A stretch of 64,000 nucleotides of DNA from Streptomyces sp. NBC_01476 (GCF_036227265.1 NZ_CP109446.1:5648001-5712000), one strand, 5' to 3'. Shown: positions 25,492 through 35,462, numbered from the stretch's first letter. Notes: generated by a model from the letters alone, not told the origin. Program-made: numbers and translations.

Positions 25492-26829
25492 ATGACCAGT
25501 ACCGCCGACCCCGCCGAGCCGCTGCCGCCGCAACGGGCGCACGCGGCCACCCTGCTGCGGTTCGCCACCGCCGGTTCCGTCGACGACGGCAAGTCCACCC
25601 TGGTCGGGCGGCTGCTGCACGACTCCAAGTCGGTGCTGACCGACCAGCTGGAGGCCGTGGAGCGCGCCTCCGCGGGCCGCGGCACCGAGGGCCCTGACCT
25701 GGCGCTGCTCACCGACGGCCTGCGCGCCGAGCGGGAGCAGGGCATCACCATCGACGTCGCCTACCGCTACTTCGCCACCGCCCGCCGCCGCTTCATCCTG
25801 GCCGACACCCCGGGCCATGTGCAGTACACCCGCAACATGGTCACCGGGGCCTCCACCGCCGAACTGACGGTGGTCCTGGTCGACGCCCGCAACGGCATGG
25901 TCGAGCAGACCCGCCGGCACGCCGCGATCGCCGCCCTGCTGCGCGTCCCGCACGTGGTCCTGGCCGTCAACAAGATGGACCTCGTCGGCTTCGCCGAGCC
26001 GGTCTTCGCCGCGATCGCCGAGGAGTTCACCGCCTACGCGGCGTCGCTCGGCGTGCCGGACGTGACGGCGATCCCGATCTCCGCGCTGGCCGGGGACAAC
26101 GTCGTCGAGCCCTCCGCCCGTATGGACTGGTACGGCGGCCCGACCGTGCTGGAGCACCTGGAGACCGTCATCGTCACCCACGACCTGGCGTCCGGCCCGG
26201 CCCGGCTGCCGGTGCAGTACGTGATCCGGCCGCAGACCGCCGAGGACCCCGACTACCGCGGCTACGCCGGCCAGATCGCCTCCGGCGCCTTCCGTGTCGG
26301 CGACGAGATCACCGTGCTGCCCTCCGGGCGCACCTCACGGATCCGCGGGATCGACCTGCTCGGTGAGCCGGTGGACACCGCGTGGGCGCCGCAGTCGGTG
26401 ACGCTGCTGCTCGCCGACGACCTCGACATCTCCCGCGGCGACCTCATCGCACCGACCGCCCAGGCGCCTGCCACCATCCAGGATGTGACGGCGACCGTCT
26501 GCCACGTCGCCGACCAGCCACTCACCGTCGGCCAGCGAGTACTCCTCAAGCACTGCACCCGCACCGTCAAGGCGGTCGTCAGGGACATCCCCTCCCGGCT
26601 CACCCTCGACGACCTCTCCCCGCACCCCGCCCCCGGCCGGCTGGCCGCCAATGACATCGGCCAGGTCAGCATCCGCACCGCCGAACCCCTGCCGCTCGAC
26701 TCCTACGGCGAGTCACGGCGCACCGGCTCGTTCATCCTGCTCGACCCCCAGGACGGCGCCACTCTCACCGCGTGCATGACCGGCCAGACGGGGGTGGGAG
26801 TCCGTCAACCGGCTCTCGACCGCGGCTAG
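25492..26829 (+). CDS. cysN: Sulfate adenylyltransferase subunit 1 (GTPase)
   Basis: 445 residues. EF-Tu-like GTPase domain with the P-loop ATAGSVDDGKSTLVGRLLHD, the EREQGITIDVAYRYF switch, DTPGHVQYTRNM, and NKMD. C-terminal beta-barrels are typical of CysN. GTP hydrolysis drives APS formation by CysD. It completes the PAPS cassette cysC-cysD-cysN, which follows the tandem monooxygenases closely and may be co-transcribed with them. Confidence 0.96.
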   Translation: MTSTADPAEPLPPQRAHAATLLRFATAGSVDDGKSTLVGRLLHDSKSVLTDQLEAVERASAGRGTEGPDLALLTDGLRAEREQGITIDVAYRYFATARRRFILADTPGHVQYTRNMVTGASTAELTVVLVDARNGMVEQTRRHAAIAALLRVPHVVLAVNKMDLVGFAEPVFAAIAEEFTAYAASLGVPDVTAIPISALAGDNVVEPSARMDWYGGPTVLEHLETVIVTHDLASGPARLPVQYVIRPQTAEDPDYRGYAGQIASGAFRVGDEITVLPSGRTSRIRGIDLLGEPVDTAWAPQSVTLLLADDLDISRGDLIAPTAQAPATIQDVTATVCHVADQPLTVGQRVLLKHCTRTVKAVVRDIPSRLTLDDLSPHPAPGRLAANDIGQVSIRTAEPLPLDSYGESRRTGSFILLDPQDGATLTACMTGQTGVGVRQPALDRG

Positions 26830-26881
26830 AGACGCCGCTGACACGCTCGTCGGGGACGGCGACAGAGAGGAGCCACTCCGG

Positions 26882-28078
26882 ATGGCTGACAACGGCGGGC
26901 GGGCTACGGTGATCGCGGACGGCTTCGCGCCGGCGGGGAGAGACGACGGCGGATCGGCGGTCGTCGACAGACGTCGCGGGAACGTTCTGGGTCTGAACAC
27001 AGCTGGTCCGCGGGACGCCGACCCGGGCGGCTTCGATCTGCGGACCGTCGAGAGCCTCCCGGCGCACCAACTGCCGGTGCAGGCACTGTCGCCCGAACTG
27101 TGCCTGCGCCAGGGCGGAGTGAACGCCGTACATGTCCAACTGCTCGTCGAAGTATCGGGCCATGCACAACTCCCGCCCATTCTGGTGCGGAAGAACGGCT
27201 GGGGCGTCATCGACGGCCTGCACCGGCTGGAGGCCGCGAAGCTCCGTGGCGACCGCAGCATCACAGCGCGCTTCGTGGAGTGCACGGACGCCGAAGCACT
27301 GGTACTGGCCATGCGGGCGAACACCGCGCACGGGCTCCCCTTGTCGAGAGCGGACCGCCTGGCCGGGGCCGAACACGTCCTGACCGCGCACCCCGACTGG
27401 TCCGACCGAGCCATCGGTCTTATCACCGGACTGAGCGGGAAGACGATCGCGGGCCTGCGCGACCGTACCGCCGGCGAGGCACCCCCTGGCGGCAAGCGTC
27501 TCGGCCGGGACGGACGGCTGCGCTCAGTGGCGTCCGGGGAGGGCAGGCGGCGCGCCGCCGCGTACCTTCAGGCCCATCCGGACGCCACGCTGCGGGAGGT
27601 CGCCCGGGAGACCGACGTGTCCGTCGGTACGGTCCACGACGTCAGGACCCGGCTGCGGAGCGGGGCCGGCCCGGAGCGGAATGGGAGCCGGGTGTCCGGC
27701 GGGTGGCCGTCCGGCCTCCCGGAGGGCACGGACGGCGCCGGGGCCCGGGAGGCGTCGGACCGCACCGCGCGGGACATCCACGCCGTATCCGACACCGAGG
27801 GCACCCAGGCGCGGGGCCGGAGCCATCCTGACGTACCGCTCGCCTGGGCGGCGGTGTCGGCCAAGGTGGCCAACGACCCCTGCGTCCGCTATACCGAGGG
27901 CGGCAAGGAGTTCCTCCAGTGGATGGCGCTCCACGCGTCCGATCCGGACGGGTGGCAGGAGCTCATCAACGCCGTACCCGCCCACTGGCTCAGTGTCATC
28001 GCGCCGATAGCCGAAAGCATCAGCAAGGAGTGGAGCCTGTTCGCCGAGCGGCTCAGGAGCCGGCAGGAAGCGGTGTGA
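26882..28078 (+). CDS. StrR/ParB-like pathway transcription regulator 2
   Basis: 398 residues from ATG 26882 (GAGAGGAG upstream). The ParB domain, about residues 55-165, carries WGVIDGLHRLEAAK (DGLHRL 111-116) and RANTAHGLPLSRADR. It is followed by the helix-turn-helix WSDRAIGLITGLSGKTIAGL, nearly the same as in regulator 1. A second HTH-like segment follows (LREVARETDVSVGTVHDVRTRL). A paralogue of the gene at 980-2038 and likely to recognise the same StrR-type boxes, perhaps in competition or as a heteromer. It contains no TTA codon that I saw, unlike regulator 1, so the two may act at different times. Confidence 0.83.
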   Translation: MADNGGRATVIADGFAPAGRDDGGSAVVDRRRGNVLGLNTAGPRDADPGGFDLRTVESLPAHQLPVQALSPELCLRQGGVNAVHVQLLVEVSGHAQLPPILVRKNGWGVIDGLHRLEAAKLRGDRSITARFVECTDAEALVLAMRANTAHGLPLSRADRLAGAEHVLTAHPDWSDRAIGLITGLSGKTIAGLRDRTAGEAPPGGKRLGRDGRLRSVASGEGRRRAAAYLQAHPDATLREVARETDVSVGTVHDVRTRLRSGAGPERNGSRVSGGWPSGLPEGTDGAGAREASDRTARDIHAVSDTEGTQARGRSHPDVPLAWAAVSAKVANDPCVRYTEGGKEFLQWMALHASDPDGWQELINAVPAHWLSVIAPIAESISKEWSLFAERLRSRQEAV

Positions 28079-28119
28079 GGGCGGAACCGGCGCCGGTGAC
28101 CGAAAGGGAATCCCACACG

Positions 28120-28536
28120 ATGACGCTCCCCCCGCAGCACAGCGGCACGGCGGCGGTCCCGTCCGCGGTCGACGCGTTCCTCGCGGGGCCGCACACGGCC
28201 GTGCTGACCACGCTGAGACCCGACGGATCTCCCCATCTGGCACCCGTGCGGTTCACCTGGGACCCCCGGTCGCGGCTCGTCCGCGTCCTGACCGTGCGCA
28301 CGACGCGCAAGGTCAGGAATGTGCTCGCCGCGCCCGGGGCCCGCGTCGGGCTCTGCCAGGTGGACGGCTTCCGGTGGGTCACCCTGGAGGGGACCGCCCA
28401 GGTCCTCGACGCTCCGGAGCGAGTCGCGGAAGGGGTACGCCGCTACGCGGAGCGCTACTGGTCGGCCCCTCCCGACCCGCCGGGGCGGGTGGTCGTCGAG
28501 ATCGCGGTCGACCGGATGCTGAGCCTCAACTGCTGA
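28120..28536 (+). CDS. PPOX-fold flavin/F420-dependent reductase
   Basis: 138 residues from ATG 28120 (AAAGGGAA upstream). The split beta-barrel has TAVLTTLRPDGSPHLAPVRF at the N-terminus, then VRTTRKVRNV and RWVTLEGTAQV. This is typical of the PPOX-class F420-dependent enzyme family. These small enzymes reduce enones and quinones using F420H2 or FMNH2. It may perform a reduction in tailoring, but the substrate is unknown. It converges with the SnoaL-like gene with only three bases between the two stop codons. Confidence 0.8.
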   Translation: MTLPPQHSGTAAVPSAVDAFLAGPHTAVLTTLRPDGSPHLAPVRFTWDPRSRLVRVLTVRTTRKVRNVLAAPGARVGLCQVDGFRWVTLEGTAQVLDAPERVAEGVRRYAERYWSAPPDPPGRVVVEIAVDRMLSLNC

Positions 28537-28539
28537 GTC

Positions 28540-29001
28540 TCAACTGCCGGACGCGACAGGGCTTCCCTGCGACCAGATCAGTTCGAACGACAGACGGGTG
28601 AGGCGCCAGCCGGCCGGGGTGCGGCGTGCCCGGCCGGTCACCGATGTGCCGGTGACGAACAGCGCGGCGCGCTCGTCGCCGGGGTGGTGGACGTGTGTGG
28701 AGACGAGGTTGGCGCGGAGCGTCGCCTCGTCGCCCGAACACTCGACGACCGCCGGTGAATTCAGGTGCTGGGTGCGTGCGAATTTCGCCAGGGAGTGGCG
28801 GTGCCATTCAGCGAGCCCGGTGATTCCCTCGTAGGTGCTCATGGGAAAGGAAACGACGGCGTCGGAAGCGAAAAGGCCGTACGCCCAGGCGTCGTCCAGT
28901 ACCCCGCTGTCGAGCGCCAGCAGATACCGGTTCAGCAGACCGCCCACCGTGGCGGCGTCGGCCGTTTCCGGTGCGAATTTCTCTACGCGAGTCGAGGTCA
29001 T
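28540..29001 (-). CDS. SnoaL/NTF2-fold protein
   Basis: 153 residues from ATG 29001 (AGGT just upstream). Cone-shaped alpha+beta fold: LLNRYLLALDSGVLDDAWAY, FASDAVVSF, YEGITGLAEWHRHSL, and a C-terminal WRLTRLSFELIWSQG strand. In aromatic polyketide clusters such proteins act as cyclases (SnoaL), hydroxylases or isomerases; others only bind ligands. It is divergent from monooxygenase C, and the 175-base gap between them holds both promoters. Confidence 0.75.
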   Translation of the reverse strand: MTSTRVEKFAPETADAATVGGLLNRYLLALDSGVLDDAWAYGLFASDAVVSFPMSTYEGITGLAEWHRHSLAKFARTQHLNSPAVVECSGDEATLRANLVSTHVHHPGDERAALFVTGTSVTGRARRTPAGWRLTRLSFELIWSQGSPVASGS

Positions 29002-29176
29002 ACCTGAGGATGGTCCCTTGCGGGCCGCCCGCCCAAGACCGCCTGCATAGATCTGACATTTAACGGCGAAATTCTGTACCGCCCTGCAGAAAACCTGTCC
29101 TGAATTCTCTTTACCGCCCGATCCGGCGCTGTCCATACTCGTGGGACATCAACCAGAAGAGGGCGGATGGGCGACG

Positions 29177-30640
29177 ATGGACAATTATGACGCGGACGTG
29201 ATCATCGTAGGCGCCGGTCCCACTGGGCTCATGCTCGCCGGTGAACTCGGCCTGCACAAAGTTTCGGTGGTCGTTCTCGATCGGCTCGCCGAACCGATGC
29301 GGCAGTCGCGCGCGCTCGGATTCTCGGCGCGCACCATCGAGGAATTCGGGCAGCGCGGGCTGCTGTCCCGGCTCGGTGCGGTGGACGTCATCCCGGTCGG
29401 GCACTTCGGTGGGGTTCCCCTCGACTACCGGGTGCTCAGCGGCGGTTCCTACGGCGCACGCGGCATACCGCAGTCGCGGACCGAGGCAATGCTGGCCGGC
29501 TGGGCGGCCGACAATGGTGCGCGGACACGGCGGTCCGTCGAGGTCACCGGCCTGGCTCAGGACGACGACGGGGTCACGGTGAGCGTGTCCGGCGTCGACG
29601 GCGGCGAACTGCGCGCCCGGTACGTCATCGGCTGTGACGGAGCCCGCAGCGTTGTGCGCGGGGCCGCCGGGATCGGCTTCCCCGGCACCGAGCCGACGGT
29701 CGAACTGCGCTTCGCCGACGTGTCCGGCGTCCAGCTGCGGCCCCGGTTCTCCGGGGAGCGGGTTCCCGGGGGCATGATCATGGTGCTGCCGCTCGGCCCC
29801 GACCGCTGCCGCATCATCTACTACGACCGTGACGAGCCGCTGCGCGAGAGCGCGGAGCCGATCACCTTCGACGAGATCACCGACACCTTCCAGAAGCTGT
29901 CGGGCGAGGACATCAGCGCGGCCACGCCGTCGTGGGTCAGCTCGACCACCGACGTCAGCCGGCAGGCCGCCGAGTACCGGCGCGGCCGGGTGTTCGTGGC
30001 GGGCGACGCCGCGCACGTCCATCTGCCGATCGGCGCCCAGGGTATGAGCGCGGGTGTCCAGGACGCGGTGAACCTCGGCTGGAAGCTGGCACTCGTTCTG
30101 AAAGGGCAGGCCCCCGAGGGACTGCTCGACACCTACCACACGGAGCGGCACCCGGTCGGTGCCCGCATCCTGACCAACACCCTGGCCCAGCGCACCCTGT
30201 ACCTCGGCGGTGAGGAGATCACGCCGCTCACCGACGTCTTCACCGAACTCACGCGGTACGAGTCGGTGCGGCGGCACCTCGTCGGCATGGTCACCGGTCT
30301 CGACATCCGGCACGACGTGGGACCGGGCGGGCACCCGCTGCTCGGCCGGCGTCTGGAGGACGGCGAGCTGACCGGCGAGGGGCGGCGGACGACCGTGCAC
30401 GAACTGCTGCGCGGCGGCCGGGGCCTCCTGCTCGACCTCGGCGGCGACGGCGCGCTGCCGGACACCGCCAAGCCGTGGTCCGACCGCGTCGACACCGTAC
30501 GGGTCGAGCGCGGCGAGAAGCTGCCCGTGGTCGACGCGATCCTGCTGCGGCCCGACGGCTACGTCGCCTGGATCACGCCCGATCAGGGCGGAAGCACCCT
30601 GTCCGAAGCACTGGAGCACTGGTTCGGCCCCGCCGCATGA
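29177..30640 (+). CDS. FAD-dependent aromatic polyketide monooxygenase, enzyme C
   Basis: 487 residues from ATG 29177. VIIVGAGPTGLMLAGEL, SRALGFSARTIEEFGQRGLL, VGHFGGVPLDY, DG motif IGCDGARSVV, and GD motif VAGDAAHVHLPIGAQG. The C-terminal domain ends VAWITPDQGG...LEHWFG. It is the first gene of the PKS operon and closely resembles the JadF/JadH/GilOI/PgaE oxygenases, which hydroxylate and dehydrate angucyclinones. It probably cooperates with the AlpJ/JadG-type oxygenase encoded 51 bases downstream in ring-B oxidation. Confidence 0.9.
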   Translation: MDNYDADVIIVGAGPTGLMLAGELGLHKVSVVVLDRLAEPMRQSRALGFSARTIEEFGQRGLLSRLGAVDVIPVGHFGGVPLDYRVLSGGSYGARGIPQSRTEAMLAGWAADNGARTRRSVEVTGLAQDDDGVTVSVSGVDGGELRARYVIGCDGARSVVRGAAGIGFPGTEPTVELRFADVSGVQLRPRFSGERVPGGMIMVLPLGPDRCRIIYYDRDEPLRESAEPITFDEITDTFQKLSGEDISAATPSWVSSTTDVSRQAAEYRRGRVFVAGDAAHVHLPIGAQGMSAGVQDAVNLGWKLALVLKGQAPEGLLDTYHTERHPVGARILTNTLAQRTLYLGGEEITPLTDVFTELTRYESVRRHLVGMVTGLDIRHDVGPGGHPLLGRRLEDGELTGEGRRTTVHELLRGGRGLLLDLGGDGALPDTAKPWSDRVDTVRVERGEKLPVVDAILLRPDGYVAWITPDQGGSTLSEALEHWFGPAA

Positions 30641-30691
30641 GGCCGCCGGCCGCGCAGTCCGCATCCACTCCTCCCAGGAAGTGACCACACC

Positions 30692-31387
30692 ATGCCCCGA
30701 ATCTCCCCTGCCGACGACTACCTGACCGTTCTCAACCTGTTCACCACCGACACTCCGGAGAAGCAGGACACGCTGCTCCAGGAGATGGGAAAGATCGTCG
30801 ACTCCGCGGCCTACGAGGGCTGGATCTCCTCCACCGTGCACGCCGGGCAGGAGAGCCCCGGCACCGCCAACTTCATCCAGTGGCGCAGCGGCGAGGACCT
30901 GGAGAAGCGGTACGCGGGCGAGGAGTTCAGGCACCGCACGCTGCCGGTCTTCCAGGAGATCACCACCTCTATCCGGCTGCTGCAGAGCCGGATCGTCCAC
31001 ACCCACCGGCACCCGTCGCAGGGCAACACGACCGAGATCGCGCCGAAGCGCGACGACTACACCGTGATCGAGATCTTCAAGGTCGCCGAGGGCGACCAGG
31101 ACGAGCTGGTCGCGGAGCTGGGTGAGGGCCGCAACTGGCTCGTCGATGTGCCCGGCTACCGGTCGCACAGCGTGTTCAAGGGACTGCGCGCGCGCTTCCT
31201 CGACGGCCCCTTCGCTGTCGTCTACTCGCAGTGGGCCGGCAAGGACGAGTACGACGCCCACCGCACCCAGCCGGAGCCGGAGAAGCCGGAGGCGCGGCTG
31301 AAGTCCGAGGCGCGGATCGACGCGCTGAAGACGGAGAGCGACTGGAACGGCTACCGCGTGGTGCACACGCGCGCGGCCGGCGAGTAG
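30692..31387 (+). CDS. AlpJ/JadG/GilOII-type ring-opening oxygenase
   Basis: 231 residues, ATG after AGGAAG. Two tandem antibiotic-biosynthesis-monooxygenase (ferredoxin-like) halves. The first is YLTVLNLFTTDTPEKQD...FIQWRSGEDLEK. The second is YTVIEIFKVAEGDQDELV...VVYSQWAGKDEY. Cofactor-poor, flavin-assisted enzymes of this family (AlpJ, FlsG, JadG, GilOII) cleave ring B of dehydrorabelomycin-type angucyclines by C5-C6 oxidation. In kinamycin, lomaiviticin and fluostatin this leads to the benzofluorene. Its presence in the PKS operon is the best clue to the scaffold. Assigned by recalled similarity and context, not by alignment. Confidence 0.8.
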   Translation: MPRISPADDYLTVLNLFTTDTPEKQDTLLQEMGKIVDSAAYEGWISSTVHAGQESPGTANFIQWRSGEDLEKRYAGEEFRHRTLPVFQEITTSIRLLQSRIVHTHRHPSQGNTTEIAPKRDDYTVIEIFKVAEGDQDELVAELGEGRNWLVDVPGYRSHSVFKGLRARFLDGPFAVVYSQWAGKDEYDAHRTQPEPEKPEARLKSEARIDALKTESDWNGYRVVHTRAAGE

Positions 31388-31496
31388 CACCACCGCCGGG
31401 ACCGGCCCGCCCCGGGCCGGTCCCGGCGGACCGTCCCCGGCCCCGCGCGGGGACCCCCCGTACAGCCCCGTGTCTGTCCACCGCAAGGAGTGAGGT

Positions 31497-31826
31497 ATGC
31501 ACAGCACGCTGATCGTGGCCCGGATGGCCATCGAGTCCAGCCGCGATGTCGCGCGGCTGTTCGGCGAGTTCGACGCCACGGACATGCCCCACCGGATGGG
31601 GACCAGGCGCAGGCAGCTCTTCGCCTACCGCGGACTCTACTTCCACCTCCAGGACTTCGCGTCCGACGACGGAGGCTCGCGGATCGAGGAGGCCAAGGAC
31701 GACCCGCGCTTCGTCGGGATCAGTGCGGACCTGAAGCCCTTCATCGCTGCGTACGACCCCTCGACCTGGCGGTCCCCGGCCGACGCAATGGCCACACGCT
31801 TCTACCACTGGGAGAGCGGCGCATGA
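31497..31826 (+). CDS. TcmI/JadI-type polyketide cyclase
   Basis: 109 residues, ATG after CAAGGAG. It has the [21 protein letters not shown] and [17 protein letters not shown] segments of the TcmI family of small dimeric cyclases, which close later rings of the poly-beta-ketone. Its stop codon overlaps the KSalpha start (ATGA), the usual arrangement in angucycline operons. Confidence 0.9.
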   Translation: MHSTLIVARMAIESSRDVARLFGEFDATDMPHRMGTRRRQLFAYRGLYFHLQDFASDDGGSRIEEAKDDPRFVGISADLKPFIAAYDPSTWRSPADAMATRFYHWESGA

Positions 31827-33094
31827 CGGGGCGTCGGGTCGTCATCACAGGACTGGAGGTCCTCGCCCCCGGCGGCCTCGGCCGGGAGGGCTTCTGGCAG
31901 CTCATCAGCGAGGGACGCACCGCCACCCGCGGCGTCACCTTCTTCGATCCGTCGCCCTTTCGTTCCCGGGTGGCGGCCGAGGCCGACTTCTGCGGGCTGG
32001 ACTACGGGCTCAGCCCGCAGGAGGTGCGGCGTATGGACCGCGCCGCGCAGTTCGCGGTGGTCACCGCGCGCGGCGCGGTCGAGCACAGCGGAGTCGAACT
32101 GGCCGCGCTTGAGCCTCACCGGATCGGCGTGGTCGTCGGCAGCGCCGTGGGCGCCACCATGGGGCTCGACGAGGAGTACCGCGTGGTGAGCGACGGCGGC
32201 CGGCTCGACCTGGTGGACCACCGCTACGCCGTCCCGCATCTGTACGACTACCTGGCGCCGAGCTCCTTCGCCGCCGAAGTGGCGTGGGCGGTGGGCGCCG
32301 AGGGGCCCTCGACGGTCGTCTCCACCGGGTGCACCTCCGGCATCGACGCCGTCGGCTACGGCGTGGAGCTGGTGCGCGAGGGAACCGTCGACGTCATGGT
32401 CGCCGGAGCGGCGGACGCCCCGATCTCACCGATCACGATGGCGTGCTTCGACGCGATCAAGGCGACCACACCGCGGCATGACGCTCCGGAGCAGGCCTCG
32501 CGCCCCTTCGACGGCACGCGCAACGGCTTCGTGCTCGGCGAGGGTTCCGCCTTCTTCGTCCTGGAGGAGTTGGAGAGCGCCATGCGGCGGGGCGCGCACA
32601 TCTACGCCGAGATCGCCGGCTACGCCACGCGATCCAACGCCTACCACATGACCGGACTGCGGCGGGACGGCGCGGAGATGGCCGAGGCGATCAGGGTCGC
32701 CCTGGCCGAGGCCCGGACCAATCCCGAGGACCTCGACTACATCAACGCCCACGGGTCCGGCACCAAGCAGAACGACCGGCACGAGACCGCCGCATTCAAG
32801 AAGAGCCTCGGCGAGCACGCGTACCGCACGCCCGTCAGCTCGATCAAATCGATGGTGGGGCACTCGCTGGGAGCCATCGGCTCCATCGAGATCGCCGCGT
32901 GCGCCCTGGCGATGCAGCACGACGTCGTGCCGCCCACCGCCAACCTGCACACCCCGGACCCGGAGTGCGACCTGGACTACGTGCCGCTGACGGCACGTGA
33001 GCAGCCGGTCGGCTCGGTACTGACGGTGGGCAGCGGATTCGGCGGATTCCAGAGCGCCATGGTGCTCACCACTGCGCGAAGGAGCACCCCATGA
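31823..33094 (+). CDS. Type II PKS ketosynthase alpha
   Basis: 423 residues. Thiolase-fold KS with active-site Cys170 ([11 protein letters not shown]), His310 ([11 protein letters not shown]) and His347 ([12 protein letters not shown]). It condenses malonyl-ACP units into the poly-beta-ketone chain with KSbeta and ACP in the cytoplasm. Overlaps with both neighbours by ATGA, giving a coupled cyclase-KSalpha-KSbeta unit, as in jadomycin and kinamycin clusters. Length and motifs are standard. Confidence 0.98.
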   Translation: MTGRRVVITGLEVLAPGGLGREGFWQLISEGRTATRGVTFFDPSPFRSRVAAEADFCGLDYGLSPQEVRRMDRAAQFAVVTARGAVEHSGVELAALEPHRIGVVVGSAVGATMGLDEEYRVVSDGGRLDLVDHRYAVPHLYDYLAPSSFAAEVAWAVGAEGPSTVVSTGCTSGIDAVGYGVELVREGTVDVMVAGAADAPISPITMACFDAIKATTPRHDAPEQASRPFDGTRNGFVLGEGSAFFVLEELESAMRRGAHIYAEIAGYATRSNAYHMTGLRRDGAEMAEAIRVALAEARTNPEDLDYINAHGSGTKQNDRHETAAFKKSLGEHAYRTPVSSIKSMVGHSLGAIGSIEIAACALAMQHDVVPPTANLHTPDPECDLDYVPLTAREQPVGSVLTVGSGFGGFQSAMVLTTARRSTP

Positions 33095-34302
33095 CCTCCG
33101 TCGTCGTCACCGGCATGGGCATCGCCGCTCCCAACGGCCTGGGCGCCGCCGACTACTGGGCGGCCACCCGCGGCGGAAAGAGTGGCATCGGCCGCATCAC
33201 GCGCTTCGACCCGTCCAGCTACCCGGCCCAGCTCGCCGGGGAGATACCCGGCTTCGAGGCCGCGGAGCACCTGCCCAGCAGGCTGCTGCCGCAGACGGAC
33301 CGCGTCACCCGGCTGTCGCTGGCGGCGGCGGACTGGGCGCTCGCGGACGCGGGCGTGGACCCGGCGTCGTTCGACCCCCTGGACATGGGGGTCGTCACCG
33401 CCAGCCACGCGGGCGGTTTCGAGTTCGGCCAGGGCGAGCTGCGCAAGCTGTGGGCCCAGGGCAGCCAGTTCGTCTCCGCCTACCAGTCCTTCGCCTGGTT
33501 CTACGCGGTCAACAGCGGCCAGATCTCCATCCGGCACGGGATGAAGGGACCCAGCGGGGTGGTGGTGAGCGACCAGGCCGGTGGCCTGGACGCGCTGGCG
33601 CAGGCCAGGCGGCTGGTACGCAAGGGCACCCCGCTGGTCGTGAGCGGCGCCGTCGATGCTTCGCTGTGTCCCTGGGGCTGGGTGGCCCAGCTCGCCGGCG
33701 GGCGGATGACCACCAGCGACGAACCGACCCGGGCCTATACGCCGTTCGACCGCGACGCACGCGGATACGTGCCCGGCGAGGGCGGGGCGATCCTGATCCT
33801 TGAGTCCGCTGCCGCGGCCCGTGCCCGCGGCGCCCGGGTACACGGCGAGATCGCCGGACACGGCACGACCTTCGACCCGCCGCCCGGCAGCGGACGCGGG
33901 TCCACCCTGCGCACCGCGATCCGTATCGCGCTGGACGACGCGGGCGCCGCTCCCGACGACATCGACGTGGTATTCGCCGACGGCGCGGGCGTGCCCGAAC
34001 TGGACCGGGTCGAGGCCGAGGCCATCAGCGAGGTCTTCGGATCCGGCGGGGTCCCGGTCACCGTACCCAAGACGATGACGGGCCGTCTGTACTCCGGCGC
34101 GGCACCGCTGGACGTCGCCTGCGCGCTGCTGGCCATGCGGGCGGGCGTCATCCCGCCCACCGTTCACGTCGACCCGTGTCCCGAGTACGACCTGGACCTC
34201 GTACTGCACCAGCCGCGCACGGCGAAGCTGCGCACCGCCCTGGTGGTGGCCCGCGGCCACGGCGGGTTCAACTCCGCCATGGTCGTGCGCGCCGCCGCGT
34301 GA
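33091..34302 (+). CDS. Type II PKS ketosynthase beta (chain length factor)
   Basis: 403 residues. KS fold with the active-site Cys replaced by Gln162 ([12 protein letters not shown]), the hallmark of chain length factors. It pairs with KSalpha, decarboxylates malonyl-ACP for priming, and sets chain length; a decaketide is expected for an angucycline, though length cannot be read reliably by eye. ATGA overlap with KSalpha. Confidence 0.97.
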   Translation: MTSVVVTGMGIAAPNGLGAADYWAATRGGKSGIGRITRFDPSSYPAQLAGEIPGFEAAEHLPSRLLPQTDRVTRLSLAAADWALADAGVDPASFDPLDMGVVTASHAGGFEFGQGELRKLWAQGSQFVSAYQSFAWFYAVNSGQISIRHGMKGPSGVVVSDQAGGLDALAQARRLVRKGTPLVVSGAVDASLCPWGWVAQLAGGRMTTSDEPTRAYTPFDRDARGYVPGEGGAILILESAAAARARGARVHGEIAGHGTTFDPPPGSGRGSTLRTAIRIALDDAGAAPDDIDVVFADGAGVPELDRVEAEAISEVFGSGGVPVTVPKTMTGRLYSGAAPLDVACALLAMRAGVIPPTVHVDPCPEYDLDLVLHQPRTAKLRTALVVARGHGGFNSAMVVRAAA

Positions 34303-34392
34303 AGGCCCCGCGGACCCGGAGCAGCCCGCGCCGGTGACCGCACACCGCGCCGCCTCGCCTGCCGTATCCCGAAACGAAGGAGACAGACCGAC

Positions 34393-34662
34393 ATGACGGA
34401 CAGCCGATTCACCTTCGACGACCTCAGGCAGATCCTCCTCAAGGCCGCCGGCGCCGAAGAGGGCCTCGACCTCGACGAGGACATCCTCGACACCACCTTC
34501 CAGGAACTCGGCTACGAGTCGCTCGCGCTGCTGGAGACGGGCGGCTGCATCGAGCGCGAGTACGGCATCACCCTCGACGACGAGGCCCTGACCGACACCC
34601 TGACCCCCCGCGACCTGATCGGCACCGTCAACGAGCGGCTGGCCGCCGGCCGCGCTGCCTGA
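34393..34662 (+). CDS. Type II PKS acyl carrier protein
   Basis: 89 residues. Acidic four-helix protein with the phosphopantetheine site LGYESLALLE (Ser43). Most carriers have DSL here, so GYESLA is a mild variant that is common in type II PKS carriers. It tethers the growing polyketide. No phosphopantetheinyl transferase is in the window, so it must be activated by one encoded elsewhere. Confidence 0.97.
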   Translation: MTDSRFTFDDLRQILLKAAGAEEGLDLDEDILDTTFQELGYESLALLETGGCIEREYGITLDDEALTDTLTPRDLIGTVNERLAAGRAA

Positions 34663-34676
34663 GAGGACATCACGCC

Positions 34677-35462
34677 ATGGCACAGTCCCCTTCCCGTGTC
34701 GCGCTTGTCTCGGGTGCCACCAGCGGAATCGGCCTGGCGACCGCCCGGCTGCTGGCCGCTCAGGGCCACCGGGTGTTCCTCGGCGCGCGCACCGGCTCCG
34801 ACGTCGACACGACCGTCAAGTCCCTGCGGGTCGGAGGCTTCGAGGCCGGCGGACAGGCTCTCGACGTCCGCGACGGTGCCTCGGTCACGTCCTTCGTCCA
34901 GGCCGCGGTCGACGCGTACGGCCGGGTCGATGTCCTGGTGAACAACGCCGGCCGGTCCGGCGGCGGGGTCACCGCGGACATCACCGACGACCTGTGGAAC
35001 GACGTCATCGACACCAATCTCAACAGCGTCTTCCGGATGACCCGCGAGGTACTGACCACGGGCGGCATGCGGCAGCGCTCGCACGGCCGCATCATCAACG
35101 TCGCCTCCACCGCCGGCAAGCAGGGGGTGGTGCTCGGCGCCCCGTACTCCGCCTCCAAGCATGGCGTCGTCGGCTTCACCAAGGCGCTCGGCAACGAGCT
35201 GGCGCCCACCGGCATCACCGTGAACGCCGTCTGCCCCGGGTACGTGGAAACGCCGATGGCGCAGCGGGTGCGGCAGGGATACGCCGACGCCTACGGGACC
35301 AGCGAGGACGCGATCCTGGAGAAGTTCCAGGCCAAGATCCCGCTCGGCCGCTACAGCACCCCTGAGGAAGTAGCCGGCCTGATCGGCTACTTGGCCTCCG
35401 ACACGGCTGCCTCCATCACCTCGCAGGCGCTGAACGTCTGCGGCGGACTCGGCAACTTCTGA
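34677..35462 (+). CDS. C9 polyketide ketoreductase (ActIII type)
   Basis: 261 residues, ATG after GAGAGGA. SDR with VSGATSGIGLATA (about residues 11-23), NNAGRSGGG and Y157-x3-K161 (PYSASKHG). The C-terminal VETPMAQRVRQGYADAYG and ALNVCGGLGNF are typical of ActIII-type ketoreductases that reduce C9 of the nascent chain with NADPH. Between ACP and aromatase, as in jadomycin and kinamycin operons. Confidence 0.97.
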   Translation: MAQSPSRVALVSGATSGIGLATARLLAAQGHRVFLGARTGSDVDTTVKSLRVGGFEAGGQALDVRDGASVTSFVQAAVDAYGRVDVLVNNAGRSGGGVTADITDDLWNDVIDTNLNSVFRMTREVLTTGGMRQRSHGRIINVASTAGKQGVVLGAPYSASKHGVVGFTKALGNELAPTGITVNAVCPGYVETPMAQRVRQGYADAYGTSEDAILEKFQAKIPLGRYSTPEEVAGLIGYLASDTAASITSQALNVCGGLGNF

